Part shown: piece by piece, positions 18,054 to 26,437 of the stretch
Numbering within the stretch: position 1 is the stretch's first letter
Layout: each line of letters begins with the position of its first letter
The notes under the pieces: generated by a model
The model's input: only the letters and a program-made list of their open reading frames with translations
What the model was told of the DNA's origin: nothing
Database searches by the model: none
Translations under genes and position numbers: made by a program
Assembly: GCF_021401085.1 (NCBI RefSeq)
Contig: NZ_JACBFP010000003.1
Coordinates: 62,001-126,000, forward strand
DNA length: 64,000 nucleotides
Direction of reading: 5' to 3'
Origin: Chryseobacterium sp. R2A-55
GTDB taxonomy: Bacteria; Bacteroidota; Bacteroidia; Flavobacteriales; Weeksellaceae

Positions 18054-21000
18054 TTATGTCAGTCTTTGTGGTTTTGGCGATTCCTTGTCGCGGTATATAA
18101 TTCTGGTATTTCCCTTGCTTTCAATTCTGACTAGCTCTCCATCCAAGGCTACGTAGTGCTCCTTTTTTTGTTCCGCAAGCAGTTTTCGGTTTTCCTCAGC
18201 GAAAGTTTTCCCTAATTTCTGGTAGTCGATTTCCAATCGTTGTTCGGTATGCGTTGAAACTGGTAGGTCGAGCCGCCTTATAATTTTCGACATATCCGCA
18301 GGAATGATCTTGTCACCCTGGGCGATCTGCGTTAGTCGAGCGCCAAATCCCTTTCCTTGGTCTTTCAGATTCCAGTTTTTGTCGTAATGCAATTCCGGGC
18401 CTTTTTCGTCCACAATAGCCATCCCTGATCGTTCCGCCCAAAGCGTTCCTTTCTCGTATGCCGGAACCTTGGTATTCATAATTTTTGATATCGCCATATA
18501 ACCCGTTGTAGTGACCAATGCGAGTCTCGCAACCATCATAAAGGTGTTTGCCTCTTTCAATGCCGCCGAAATTCCGACGTACATGTTAAGGTAGGCCTGG
18601 AAAACCGAGAGCGCCTTCCATGTGGCCGTTCCCTCAGTTGCAAAAGCTTTTGTGGCACCTGCCATTTCTGCCAGTCCTGCCGCATAATCTTCTTTTGATT
18701 CAGCATTATAAAGGTGCATCATGGATGACTCAAGTCTCTTGATCGCTCCAATTTCCGCAACAAATTCAGACTGCAGATCTAATGACTTAAGAAAGGTATC
18801 CCTGGTCATCGCCAGCTGCTCCTCGTCAAATTTCATGTTGATGAGCTTGATCTGCTCACCAATCTCTGTGGCATTTTCAGGATAAAGCTTAGCCTTGTCT
18901 TCCAGATATTTTACATCGTGGTCTTTTTTTGAAGCCAACAATTTCAACTGCGAATCGAGGTCGAATTCGGAAGATTTTTTCTGAACAATTCTTTCCTGCT
19001 CAAATTTGATTCCCCAAATATTGTTTTGGAATTCCAGTAAGTTTTTATCCAGATCCTTCTGATCTTTGTTCGATTTTTTTCTCAGTTCCTTGACCTGTGA
19101 GAGATAATCGAGTTCCGCCTGTGTCAGTTTTTCGTTCTTGTCTAGTTTCGACTGGATCTCCGCCTCGTCAAATTTGAATTTTGCCTTCAGGATTTCAAGG
19201 TCTAAATTCAGGATTTTATTGAGCCGCTCTTTCTCATTGTCGATCAGCTTCTGGGTAAGCTCCTTAGCCCCAGTAATGAGTGAATCGTTTGAAAGCTTGT
19301 ATTGGTTGGCGGTATTTTGCGCACCCTCGATCTTGACATCCTTCAATTTTTTCGCGAAATCCTTCTCCAGTGCCAGCTCGTCATTTTTCAGTTTCTGTTT
19401 TACTTTTGAAACCTCACCGGCATTTTTAGCGTTCTTGATTTCAAGTTGCGCCTCATCGATAAGCAGCTTCTTTCTCTTCTCGAAAATAGTTGCGTAGAAA
19501 GCTTCTTTTTGCTCTGCTGTCATCTTTTCCTCATCAAAAGATTTCTCAAGGAAGTCGAGTGCGAGCTTCCGTGCCTCTATTTCTGCTTTTGCATTTTCGT
19601 ACGCTCTTTTTCTGGCGGCTTCTGCAAGTTTCTTCTTTTTTTCCTCATCTTCGGGAGAATCTGGAGTTTCTTTATCAGATGCATATTTGTTTTTTCCGCC
19701 TTTCTGGGTAGTTAACTCGCTATCTTTTCCAGTTGGAATCGTGAATTTTGTCAGCTTATTTTTACCGTCGAATGCCTCTTTGACACCTTTAGCCCCATCC
19801 TTGATCGAATTGAAGTAATCCACCGCATCAGCCTTTGATGCGGAAAAGAATTTCTTGCCATTTTGCGAAATGTCACCGAACATTCCCGCGGCTTCGCTGG
19901 CTGCTTTCTTGAAGTTACCTGCCTTTATCTCGTTGAACACATTGCCGATCCCGGTAGCCATGCTGGCAAAGTTTCTTCCAAGCAACTTGATTATTTCCCA
20001 TAATTCCTGAACCTGTACTTTCACCAGTCCGAAAGTAGTCTTGAATATCAATCCAATAGCAGAAATTCCTCCTCGAACCATGGCACTCTCATTGTAGAGG
20101 TCTACGAATCCATTCACGATATCGTAGATTTTTTTTACGAAATCTAGCATATATTTCGCAGTCATCAACTTGAAGTCGACCTTCATCTTTTCAAATCCGC
20201 CACCGGTCTTGTCAAATAGTCCAGCCCATGCACGTTCCTGCATACCGGTGATTTTGGTGAGTTCTAGGTTGGATTCCTGGAGCGGGGAAAGCTTCTTGTT
20301 CTGAAGGTCATAAGAATCAGAAACCGTCTTGAGAACGTTCGCATATCCACCGGCATTAAGGGCAGCCTTTCCAAACATTTCTTTAGCGAGTTCAGCCTGT
20401 TGCTGCTGGTTAAGCCCAACTTTCTCGCTCTTTACTGCAATTTCCTGCATTGCATCAATAACAGATGTCTTTCCGGTTCGAATCCTTTTCAGAAGGTCAT
20501 CGGTAAAAACTGATCCGAAAGCGGATTTTAGTTTCGACTGAAGTTTATCGCTTTGCGCGGATAGACTCATCGCCCCTTTCTGCATCGCGGTCATCATAGA
20601 TCCAGCATCAAGTCCGTTTTTCTCAACTCCGAGAAGCATTCCACGGAGCTGATCCAGGTCCATGCCTAGATTTTGCGCTGCAACAGCTGAGTTTTGCAGG
20701 TCAGAAAGAAATTTGTTTTTGTCGGTGGTCTGGAGAAGTCCTTTCTGTATGGAAGCAAGTGATGAGAACTCGTCTTTTGCAAGGCCTAAATCGAGTGACT
20801 TGTTTATTGTTTTGGCCAGTTCCATAAAGTCTACCTTCATTGTGTCCGCAGTCGCAGAAATTTCAGCACGTAAAGCCTTCAGGCTTTCACCCTGCGTTCC
20901 GATCGCTTTCTTGATATATCCAGTCTGGCTGCTTATCTTCTCGTTATAGTCGTACCACGCCTTTAATCCGACGATTAAAGCCGTAATCGCCGCAACCGCC

Positions 21001-21650
21001 AAACCTACGGGGCTCATGATTAAGGTGAGCAATGCTTTACCAAGTCCTTCCACTGACGACTTTGCGGTGAGCAGACCTCCGGAAAGGTCTCCTGTTTTGA
21101 CTTGATTGATGGCTGTTCCAAGGCCGCTGAAGTTCGTCTTCAGATCGGAAATATTCCCCTTGAATCCCTTGAGGGCAGATTCGTAGTTTCCGACATTTCG
21201 CTGGAATCTTCCAGTAGCTTGTTCCAGGTCTGAAACTTCCTTGGTAAGCGCATTAATTTTTGTTTGGAGTTCTTTTCCGCCCGCCTCCTTCCTTTCGGCT
21301 GCGGAAAGTTTGTCGTATGACCCGATGAGCTGGGAGAGTTCGGCACGAAGGCGTTTTAAACTTCCCTCTTGTTCGGTGTCGATCTGCGCTTTAATTTTTG
21401 CCTCCCTGTTTGCTTCTTGGGTTGCGAGCTTCACTTTCTGGATTTCAAGCGCTTCATCTGACTGTGCTTTTTTTAGAGCAAGTTCCGCACGCTCCAATTC
21501 AGAGAGAATCTTCTTCCTCTCCTCAGTCTTTTTATTGGCTTCGTCTGTGACTTTTGCAAGTTTCTGCTGGTTGGTGATAAAGTCTTTAAACCCAGGATTT
21601 TTAGCGAAAGTATCCGCAAGTTCTTTTGCGTTGCTGACGATTCCCAACAA
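18054..21650 (-). CDS. tail tape measure protein
   Basis: About 1,200 residues, with long coiled coils at both ends, a hydrophobic segment (LTLIMSPVGLAVAAITALIV, about 206-226) and a central region with repeated Ala/Gly/Lys helices as in the TP901 tape-measure core (FGSVFTDDLLKRIRTGK). It sets tail length and spans the tail tube. TTG at 21650 is only the first usual start. The frame is open to about 21790, and the likely N-terminus (AKFTVDGITEAVTNVEKFNQ) begins near 21735 at an ATA codon overlapping the upstream stop, with no ATG, GTG or TTG. A -1 shift from the upstream frame would also supply it. Confidence 0.88.
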   Translation of the reverse strand: MLGIVSNAKELADTFAKNPGFKDFITNQQKLAKVTDEANKKTEERKKILSELERAELALKKAQSDEALEIQKVKLATQEANREAKIKAQIDTEQEGSLKRLRAELSQLIGSYDKLSAAERKEAGGKELQTKINALTKEVSDLEQATGRFQRNVGNYESALKGFKGNISDLKTNFSGLGTAINQVKTGDLSGGLLTAKSSVEGLGKALLTLIMSPVGLAVAAITALIVGLKAWYDYNEKISSQTGYIKKAIGTQGESLKALRAEISATADTMKVDFMELAKTINKSLDLGLAKDEFSSLASIQKGLLQTTDKNKFLSDLQNSAVAAQNLGMDLDQLRGMLLGVEKNGLDAGSMMTAMQKGAMSLSAQSDKLQSKLKSAFGSVFTDDLLKRIRTGKTSVIDAMQEIAVKSEKVGLNQQQQAELAKEMFGKAALNAGGYANVLKTVSDSYDLQNKKLSPLQESNLELTKITGMQERAWAGLFDKTGGGFEKMKVDFKLMTAKYMLDFVKKIYDIVNGFVDLYNESAMVRGGISAIGLIFKTTFGLVKVQVQELWEIIKLLGRNFASMATGIGNVFNEIKAGNFKKAASEAAGMFGDISQNGKKFFSASKADAVDYFNSIKDGAKGVKEAFDGKNKLTKFTIPTGKDSELTTQKGGKNKYASDKETPDSPEDEEKKKKLAEAARKRAYENAKAEIEARKLALDFLEKSFDEEKMTAEQKEAFYATIFEKRKKLLIDEAQLEIKNAKNAGEVSKVKQKLKNDELALEKDFAKKLKDVKIEGAQNTANQYKLSNDSLITGAKELTQKLIDNEKERLNKILNLDLEILKAKFKFDEAEIQSKLDKNEKLTQAELDYLSQVKELRKKSNKDQKDLDKNLLEFQNNIWGIKFEQERIVQKKSSEFDLDSQLKLLASKKDHDVKYLEDKAKLYPENATEIGEQIKLINMKFDEEQLAMTRDTFLKSLDLQSEFVAEIGAIKRLESSMMHLYNAESKEDYAAGLAEMAGATKAFATEGTATWKALSVFQAYLNMYVGISAALKEANTFMMVARLALVTTTGYMAISKIMNTKVPAYEKGTLWAERSGMAIVDEKGPELHYDKNWNLKDQGKGFGARLTQIAQGDKIIPADMSKIIRRLDLPVSTHTEQRLEIDYQKLGKTFAEENRKLLAEQKKEHYVALDGELVRIESKGNTRIIYRDKESPKPQRLT

Positions 21651-21733
21651 CGACTTATCGCTCTCTAAAAGTTTTTGGTTGAATTTTTCTACGTTGGTGA
21701 CCGCCTCTGTAATGCCGTCAACTGTAAATTTTG

Positions 21734-22084
21734 CTATACTTGGTCTTGGCTTATGCCTGACATGTCTGCTGGATGAGTGTGGAAAAAGAAGTCAGCATAA
21801 AAACCAGTATTCATCTCTGGTTCAAATTCTGGAAAATCATAATCAATCTTGACCGTCACATAGTAGGTGAAATGGTTCACCGCGCCGTACCATTTTTGGT
21901 AATTACCCCTTAGAATTCCTCCGTTCTGGTTTGTCCTCGGATAATTTTTGCACACCGTTTCCAAAACCCGAAGCTCAAGAATATTGTTGAAGGCCAAGTA
22001 TTGTTGGTAATGGTCAAGTAGGTTGAGGTGCTCCACAAACTCAGCCAGATCTTTTTCGTCATTTACAAATTGATCAAATACCAT
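21734..22084 (-). CDS. phage tail protein, unknown, before the tape measure
   Basis: A 116-residue protein ending DMSGISQDQV. Its stop TAG overlaps the apparent start region of the tape-measure gene, which lies in the -1 frame. Genes in this position often encode tail assembly chaperones made partly by frameshifting. I see no canonical slippery heptamer here, but copy B of the GGCATAAGCC element lies 11 nt before the stop. Family not recognised. Confidence 0.6.
   Translation of the reverse strand: MVFDQFVNDEKDLAEFVEHLNLLDHYQQYLAFNNILELRVLETVCKNYPRTNQNGGILRGNYQKWYGAVNHFTYYVTVKIDYDFPEFEPEMNTGFYADFFFHTHPADMSGISQDQV
21748..21757 (-). promoter_or_regulatory. GGCATAAGCC element, copy B
   Basis: In transcribed sense it can form GTC-A-GGC-ATAA-GCC-AA-GAC. 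It lies inside the last codons of the 116-residue gene and 10 nt before the ATA that opens the tape-measure frame. Confidence 0.45.
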
Positions 22085-22175
22085 AATTAATCCAACGATT
22101 GAGATAGAGCATCAGCATCATGAATGCCAATACAAGCAGAATTAGAATATCTTCCTTTATTTCCTTCCTGGTCAT
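22074..22175 (-). CDS. 33-residue membrane protein
   Basis: The frame ATG(22175) to TGA(22074) encodes MTRKEIKEDILILLVLAFMM followed by LMLYLNRWINYGI: a charged start and a single membrane helix. The ATG overlaps the stop of the upstream 194-residue gene (ATGA), and its own stop overlaps the start region of the 116-residue gene. These overlaps fit translational coupling. The function is unknown; it sits among the tail genes and is not an obvious structural part. Confidence 0.6.
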   Translation of the reverse strand: MTRKEIKEDILILLVLAFMMLMLYLNRWINYGI

Positions 22176-22756
22176 GCTCTATTCTTAATATTTTCAAGCT
22201 GTTTAGCCTTTTCTTCCAAACGGTTCATCGCGAACACGAATTCAATTATCGGGGTTGTGAACCTGTCGAAATTGAACCCGTTTTCCTTCACCAAAATTAA
22301 GCTTTTTTCTAGATCATCGGCGCTTTTTTCGCGGCTATTTTCTTCATTTTCATTTGCTTCCAGAGTTTTCTCAAGCTTTTTCAACTCGTTGTGAAGGCCT
22401 GTGATATATGAATTAATGCTTTCAGGTATAATCCTGAGCTTCCTTGCGGTTGATTTCACTTCATCGGTGATGCCGGAAGTAGATATAATGATCTGTAAAA
22501 TTTGAAGGTTCATCATCTGTATGGACTTTATGATGAACATGATCTGATTGGACAAGGCCGACTTTTTTTTGACGGTGAAAAGTGAATTGTACTCATCTAT
22601 GATTTCCAACAATTTCTCCTGGAGAATTACTTGGTCGGGGGCTTCACCAGATTTTACCAAAAACGAAAGATCACCGGTCCTGTTTATCTCGAAAAAGTTG
22701 TGGATCGGTAATTCCCTGCAGTTCTTGTACAGGTTTATTGCTTGCTTCCCCTCCAA
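22172..22756 (-). CDS. putative tail assembly chaperone or tail protein
   Basis: A 194-residue, largely helical protein with a charged coiled-coil middle (NELKKLEKTLEANENEENSR). It lies between the tail tube and tape-measure genes, where siphophages encode the chaperones that bind the tape measure. Its start overlaps the lipoprotein gene by 22 nt. No family recognised; the role is positional inference. Confidence 0.6.
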   Translation of the reverse strand: MEGKQAINLYKNCRELPIHNFFEINRTGDLSFLVKSGEAPDQVILQEKLLEIIDEYNSLFTVKKKSALSNQIMFIIKSIQMMNLQILQIIISTSGITDEVKSTARKLRIIPESINSYITGLHNELKKLEKTLEANENEENSREKSADDLEKSLILVKENGFNFDRFTTPIIEFVFAMNRLEEKAKQLENIKNRA

Positions 22757-23139
22757 CAGTCTTGTTCTGGTTTTCCGTTATCCCACCTTCCAGATAATTG
22801 GCCGTCATCCCATATTGTTGCGGTGATATCATATTCAGCGCCACCTTTAAGGTATTTTCCCGTGATGGTGGCATAATTTGAAGGCTGACCGATTGTAATC
22901 TGCCCGCTGATATTAACCGGTGTACCGTTTGAAATGTTGAACACGCTATTTTTCAGCTTCCCATTTCCATCGATTTCAAGTACCCAGGTCCCGCCGTTTG
23001 CCGAGCAGAACTTGTCGCTAAATAAATTTCCGGACCATTTGCCTGCAAACTTGTTCACTGCTGGTGGTTCTGGTGAATCTTCCCTTGAGCAACCGAAATT
23101 GAGCAGGAGCGGTATTAAAAGTAAAAGTAGTTTTTTCAT
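22735..23139 (-). CDS. phage-encoded lipoprotein with its own promoter
   Basis: The 134-residue protein has a strong lipoprotein signal (MKKLLLLLIPLLLNFGC, Cys17) followed by SREDSPEPP and a small beta-rich domain (FAGKWSGNLFSDKFC, ATITGKYLKGGAEYD, IWDDGQLSGRWD) that resembles lipocalin-like Bacteroidetes lipoproteins. A terminator (23157-23180) and a TAnnTTTG element (23144-23151) stand directly before it, so it can be expressed separately from the late operon, for example in the lysogen. Superinfection exclusion, as with T5 Llp, is a plausible role but not shown. It overlaps the next tail gene by 22 nt. Confidence 0.75.
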   Translation of the reverse strand: MKKLLLLLIPLLLNFGCSREDSPEPPAVNKFAGKWSGNLFSDKFCSANGGTWVLEIDGNGKLKNSVFNISNGTPVNISGQITIGQPSNYATITGKYLKGGAEYDITATIWDDGQLSGRWDNGKPEQDCWRGSKQ

Positions 23140-23143
23140 ATTT

Positions 23144-23151
23144 CAAAAATA
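23144..23151 (-). promoter_or_regulatory. -7 element of the lipoprotein gene
   Basis: TATTTTTG on the minus strand ends 4 nt before the ATG, so the transcript would start at or next to the start codon. The nearest TTTG upstream is only 14 nt away instead of about 19-21. Confidence 0.45.
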
Positions 23152-23156
23152 CAAAA

Positions 23157-23180
23157 AAAAGCAGTCAAAAAACTGCTTTT
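23157..23180 (-). terminator. intrinsic terminator before the lipoprotein gene
   Basis: The 9-bp stem AAAAGCAGT/ACTGCTTTT with a 6-nt loop has T runs on both strands, so it can be bidirectional. It ends the 98-residue gene transcript. Confidence 0.75.
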
Positions 23181-23187
23181 CAAATAT

Positions 23188-23484
23188 TTAAATCTGTTTC
23201 GTTTTCCGTTTTTTCGCCGCAGGAAATTCCATCATCGCCTCTGGTTTCTCCTCAGTAAAACTTTTGACCGTTTCCGATTGGAGAACAGTTTCAAACGACA
23301 CAGCGCCACCCGACAGTGACGGCACAAAATAGCATTCAATTGTTCCATTTTTTAGTCTTAATTCTGCTTGTTCCTTAGTCCCTGTAACTATCTCCTTCTG
23401 TTTATCCTGCCAAAGTACCTGGTTCTTTGAGTAAGCCTCACGAAGCTTGTACTTGAATTGTGAGTTTTGTTCGCATTTACACAT
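23188..23484 (-). CDS. phage protein, unknown
   Basis: A 98-residue protein starting MCKCEQNSQFKYKLREAY and ending in a basic tail (AAKKRKTKQI). It overlaps the upstream 155-residue gene by 8 nt and precedes a strong terminator. No family recognised; its position is that of head-tail joining or tail accessory proteins. Confidence 0.55.
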   Translation of the reverse strand: MCKCEQNSQFKYKLREAYSKNQVLWQDKQKEIVTGTKEQAELRLKNGTIECYFVPSLSGGAVSFETVLQSETVKSFTEEKPEAMMEFPAAKKRKTKQI

Positions 23485-23944
23485 CGTAATAATTATTTAG
23501 TTGTTCGACAAATTTTGGTTCTATAAGCTTGATGAACCGCTTCTGGTAAAAATCGTAAAGTCCAAAAATAGTATCCGGATCTGTAATCTCCCCATGGAAC
23601 TGGATCGTTTCAAATAGTTTATCCTTATTGATTCCAGTCGAATTAAATTGGAATAGAAGATCTTTTCCATTTATTGCAGCGGTTAGAAAAGTACGCGACC
23701 AGAAGTCCCCGGTATTATTAAGCGTCCATGGTGTTCCGGCAATCTTCCTGCCTCCTGAGAGTTCCTCGGTCTTCTTTTTATAAAAACCGATAACGGATCC
23801 TTTCGAATCCTTTCCGTCATCTCCCCACTGCTGCCTTTGTATATCGATTACGTTTTCATCTTGTATAATTTCAACACCAAATCCATCCAAAAATTTGTTG
23901 GAATCAAACTTATTCGCTTTTTTAATCCAGTCTAAAACATCCAT
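23477..23944 (-). CDS. phage tail-region protein, unknown
   Basis: A 155-residue protein starting MDVLDWIKKANKFDSNKFLD, soluble, with no visible motif. It follows the tail tube gene, separated from it by a terminator (23961-23983), so its expression is probably lower than that of the tube. Tail accessory role by position only. Confidence 0.55.
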   Translation of the reverse strand: MDVLDWIKKANKFDSNKFLDGFGVEIIQDENVIDIQRQQWGDDGKDSKGSVIGFYKKKTEELSGGRKIAGTPWTLNNTGDFWSRTFLTAAINGKDLLFQFNSTGINKDKLFETIQFHGEITDPDTIFGLYDFYQKRFIKLIEPKFVEQLNNYYDV

Positions 23945-23960
23945 CTAAATTATAGAAAAA

Positions 23961-23983
23961 AGGGGCTTACATTTAGCAAGCCC
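23961..23983 (-). terminator. terminator after the tail tube gene
   Basis: A perfect 7-bp stem GGGGCTT/AAGCCCC with a 9-nt loop is followed on the minus strand by TTTTTT. A terminator or attenuator behind the tube gene fits strong expression of tube relative to later genes. Confidence 0.75.
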
Positions 23984-24001
23984 CGATAATGAAAAAACTT
24001 A

Positions 24002-24886
24002 CTAAGCAGTAAATTTCAGCTTGTTCGATTTGTAGAAGAAACTTCCTACCGCGACAACAAATCCATTAACCGTACCATCATAAAGATAGATTGTGTAGTC
24101 CTGTCCCGCAGTCAGTCCGCCTACAGTATAAGATCCGTCGCCATCATCCGTGAACGTGGCTCCCGTCACTGGATTTCCATCGGAACCCAATGCGCGGAAA
24201 TTTGCACTGGCCAAACCAGCAATTCCAGAAGTTTGATCGCAGGCAAATGTAATGTTCAACTTGGTGCTGGTAAGCTGTGTCAGCAATACCTCATCAACGG
24301 CATTCAAAGTGAGCCAGTCAACTTCATCTGAAGCCACGGTGGTCCATCTGGAGTCATACTCCTTGGATCCGAGCTTCGAAAGCTGGATTCTGAATGACGA
24401 TTTTGCGGAAACGGAACCATCATTGTCAACCATTCCTGCATATCTGGAAAGATTGATATCGAATCCTTTCAAGTATCCGTCGGTAGTTTCAGCGAGGTTC
24501 AGGTATCCGTCCTCATCTACTTCCAGTAAATCCCAGTTTTTTGAAGCCAGAGTATCAAGCGCTCTGGTCAGGCAAGCATCGGCTGGATATTTCAAAATCC
24601 AGGAGTACACTACTCCGGAAACATACATGTCCATTTTTCCAACCTGCTCATAGGTGGGTTCCTGGTGGTTTGGTTCTGCTGCAATATTGATCGGTAGCGG
24701 TACCAATATTCCTTTTTGGATCAGCTTGTTGATTGTCGCATCATCCAAAGTATCATTCAACTTGTCAAACTTGTATCCCTTCTGAATCAGGAATCTTCGT
24801 TCTATATATCTTTTGAGAATTCTACATCCGTTAGTTCCAGTTCCAAGAATGGAAGATGCACAGTCTCTCGTTGTTTTTATTGACAT
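24002..24886 (-). CDS. major tail tube protein candidate
   Basis: A 294-residue protein with an N-terminal domain of tube-like composition and a C-terminal domain (about 215-290) reading like a bacterial Ig-like fold (GLASANFRALGSDGNPVTGA, FTDDGDGSYTVGGLTAGQDY). Ig-like additions are common on siphophage tube proteins. It lies between head-tail joining genes and the tape measure and is followed by a strong terminator, as expected for a highly expressed structural gene. Overlaps the upstream gene by 10 nt. Confidence 0.65.
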   Translation of the reverse strand: MSIKTTRDCASSILGTGTNGCRILKRYIERRFLIQKGYKFDKLNDTLDDATINKLIQKGILVPLPINIAAEPNHQEPTYEQVGKMDMYVSGVVYSWILKYPADACLTRALDTLASKNWDLLEVDEDGYLNLAETTDGYLKGFDINLSRYAGMVDNDGSVSAKSSFRIQLSKLGSKEYDSRWTTVASDEVDWLTLNAVDEVLLTQLTSTKLNITFACDQTSGIAGLASANFRALGSDGNPVTGATFTDDGDGSYTVGGLTAGQDYTIYLYDGTVNGFVVAVGSFFYKSNKLKFTA

Positions 24887-25437
24887 AATTCAATTGTCTT
24901 TAGGCAGTTATTATTAGTTATTAAATCAAATTTCAGTAAAATGGCGTCCCAAATGTCGGTGGACTCGTTCTCATTTCCCCCGGAACTATAGTTCGGGATC
25001 TTTTGGTACGAGTAGGCAGGATATCCGTTTTCACGCTTGATTGAGAGATTCTTATTTCTGGAAATATTTTCGAGGAAAACCTCGCATATACTTGTAAGAA
25101 TCGGCATCGTCTCCTTTTCCCGCGTGGTATTCAGCCATTCCGCCTTGGTGTCGCAACAAACGACGAACTTTAAGTTCGTGAAAAGGTGCTCACGCTGGCT
25201 CACCGCATTTCCCACCCATTTGTCAACCATCCATATCAGAGGATATTTCGGGTTGACTTTCTGCTGGAAAGCCCGCAAACCTGACGTCTCCTTGTTCTTC
25301 ATGATCTGCCACTGCACCAACTCCTTCTGGTCTCCCCACGAGTATGAAACAGCCTTTGTCGGGCTGGCTTCCGAGAAGTCCATCCCTTTAATTGCGGCAC
25401 CGATTACCCGTTCGAGTGGAAAAATATTAAAGGTCAT
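24877..25437 (-). CDS. head-tail joining/tail completion protein candidate
   Basis: A 186-residue protein starting MTFNIFPLERVIGAAIKG. It has no motif I recognise. Position between the connector candidate and the tail tube suggests a neck or tail-terminator protein. It overlaps both neighbours by about 10 nt. Confidence 0.6.
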   Translation of the reverse strand: MTFNIFPLERVIGAAIKGMDFSEASPTKAVSYSWGDQKELVQWQIMKNKETSGLRAFQQKVNPKYPLIWMVDKWVGNAVSQREHLFTNLKFVVCCDTKAEWLNTTREKETMPILTSICEVFLENISRNKNLSIKRENGYPAYSYQKIPNYSSGGNENESTDIWDAILLKFDLITNNNCLKTIELCQ

Positions 25438-26101
25438 AAATGTTGATGTTGTTAAAGCAGATTTCCTCGAAATTTGGAAAAAGTCCAGAGTGCTCCTTCA
25501 GAAATTGGTGCAGCCCTACCTTTCCTCCGTGTTCGCAAAATCTCACCTTCTGCCAGAAATAGTTAAATGCAGAAGTCCTCTTAAGCTTGTTGGAGGTATA
25601 GGAACTGTTTTTGTCTTCAGGAACTTGCTCGCCGGTCCCGGTTGTCTGGCTTAGGTTGTTGAAACTCCACATGTAGTAGATGTAGTAGGCAATCAAAGAT
25701 TCTTTGAACTCCACAAACTCCCCTTTTAGCAAAGTTTCAGTCCCATAAACCAGTCCCTCCCAGAAATGGTGGTCGCATTCGCTACATCCGCAACCGCAAG
25801 AAGGAGAGTCTGAGAAGTTACTCACAGACTCATCGTCCTCGCTGTACTTTCTACCATCGATAAGCAGTTTCCATTTGGGATCTGAATCAGTTTTCAGAGT
25901 GTATTTTTTCGAACCATCTTCACCGGTGATCTCGAACTGGCTTAGGAGTTCGTCAGCAAGACATTTTCCAAGAACAAGTTCCAGGCATTCCCGCTCCCAT
26001 TTTGCAATGAGTTTGAAAATCGTAAAGTCTTTCAAGCAGTTTTCATCCATATTCGGAATATGGATGTCTCCTGTGAAGAATGATGGGTCAACAAAATACA
26101 T
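25427..26101 (-). CDS. head-tail connector candidate (DUF6712-like)
   Basis: A 224-residue, mainly helical protein. The segments LLIDGRKYS and AYYIYYMWSFNNLSQTTGTG resemble the Bacteroidetes phage family DUF6712 as I remember it, which occupies the adaptor position. A cysteine/histidine cluster, CGCGCSECDHHFWEG (about 102-116), is unusual for a connector and could bind a metal. It lies two genes after the capsid gene. Confidence 0.6.
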   Translation of the reverse strand: MYFVDPSFFTGDIHIPNMDENCLKDFTIFKLIAKWERECLELVLGKCLADELLSQFEITGEDGSKKYTLKTDSDPKWKLLIDGRKYSEDDESVSNFSDSPSCGCGCSECDHHFWEGLVYGTETLLKGEFVEFKESLIAYYIYYMWSFNNLSQTTGTGEQVPEDKNSSYTSNKLKRTSAFNYFWQKVRFCEHGGKVGLHQFLKEHSGLFPNFEEICFNNINIYDL

Positions 26102-26103
26102 TT

Positions 26104-26403
26104 CTAATTAACTTTTTTTACTACCGTCTCTTTGAGGTTGTAGGTTTCAAACGCCGATCTTGAGATGGTATAAACCTTATCTCCAGCTTTGATGTAAGGG
26201 GTGTCCTTCACGAATTTCACCTTTACTTTTTCGGTAAGGTCTATGACCACTTTCTTTCCGGACTTCACGTCCTCCATTTTTTGGTCATAGAGTTCTTTCG
26301 TTGAAACTTTCGCCGTGTCTTTTTCAGCAGCTTTGGTTTCTGGTGCTTTTTCAGCAGCTTTGGTTTCTGGTGCTTTTTCAGCAGCTTTGGTTTCTTCAGC
26401 CAT
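26104..26403 (-). CDS. small head protein with N-terminal AEKAPETKA repeats
   Basis: A 99-residue protein with an N-terminal low-complexity region of three nearly identical units encoded by a 27-bp DNA repeat, then a folded part (VVIDLTEKVKVKFVKDTPYI). It follows the major capsid gene directly, where decoration or accessory head proteins are often found. No family recognised. Confidence 0.6.
   Translation of the reverse strand: MAEETKAAEKAPETKAAEKAPETKAAEKDTAKVSTKELYDQKMEDVKSGKKVVIDLTEKVKVKFVKDTPYIKAGDKVYTISRSAFETYNLKETVVKKVN
26320..26394. repeat. 27-bp tandem repeat, about 2.8 copies, in frame
   Basis: Units start at 26320, 26347 and 26374 and are almost identical. The unit length is a multiple of three, so copy-number change would lengthen or shorten the AEKAPETKA region without a frameshift. 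Confidence 0.85.
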
Positions 26404-26437
26404 TTTATTTGATTTAAAAATTAGTTACACTTAATGA

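Noticed and set aside
21241-21852. 203-codon plus-strand frame over the tape-measure start
   Set aside because: Antisense to a clear coiled-coil coding region; serine/phenylalanine-rich composition is that of a reverse-strand shadow.
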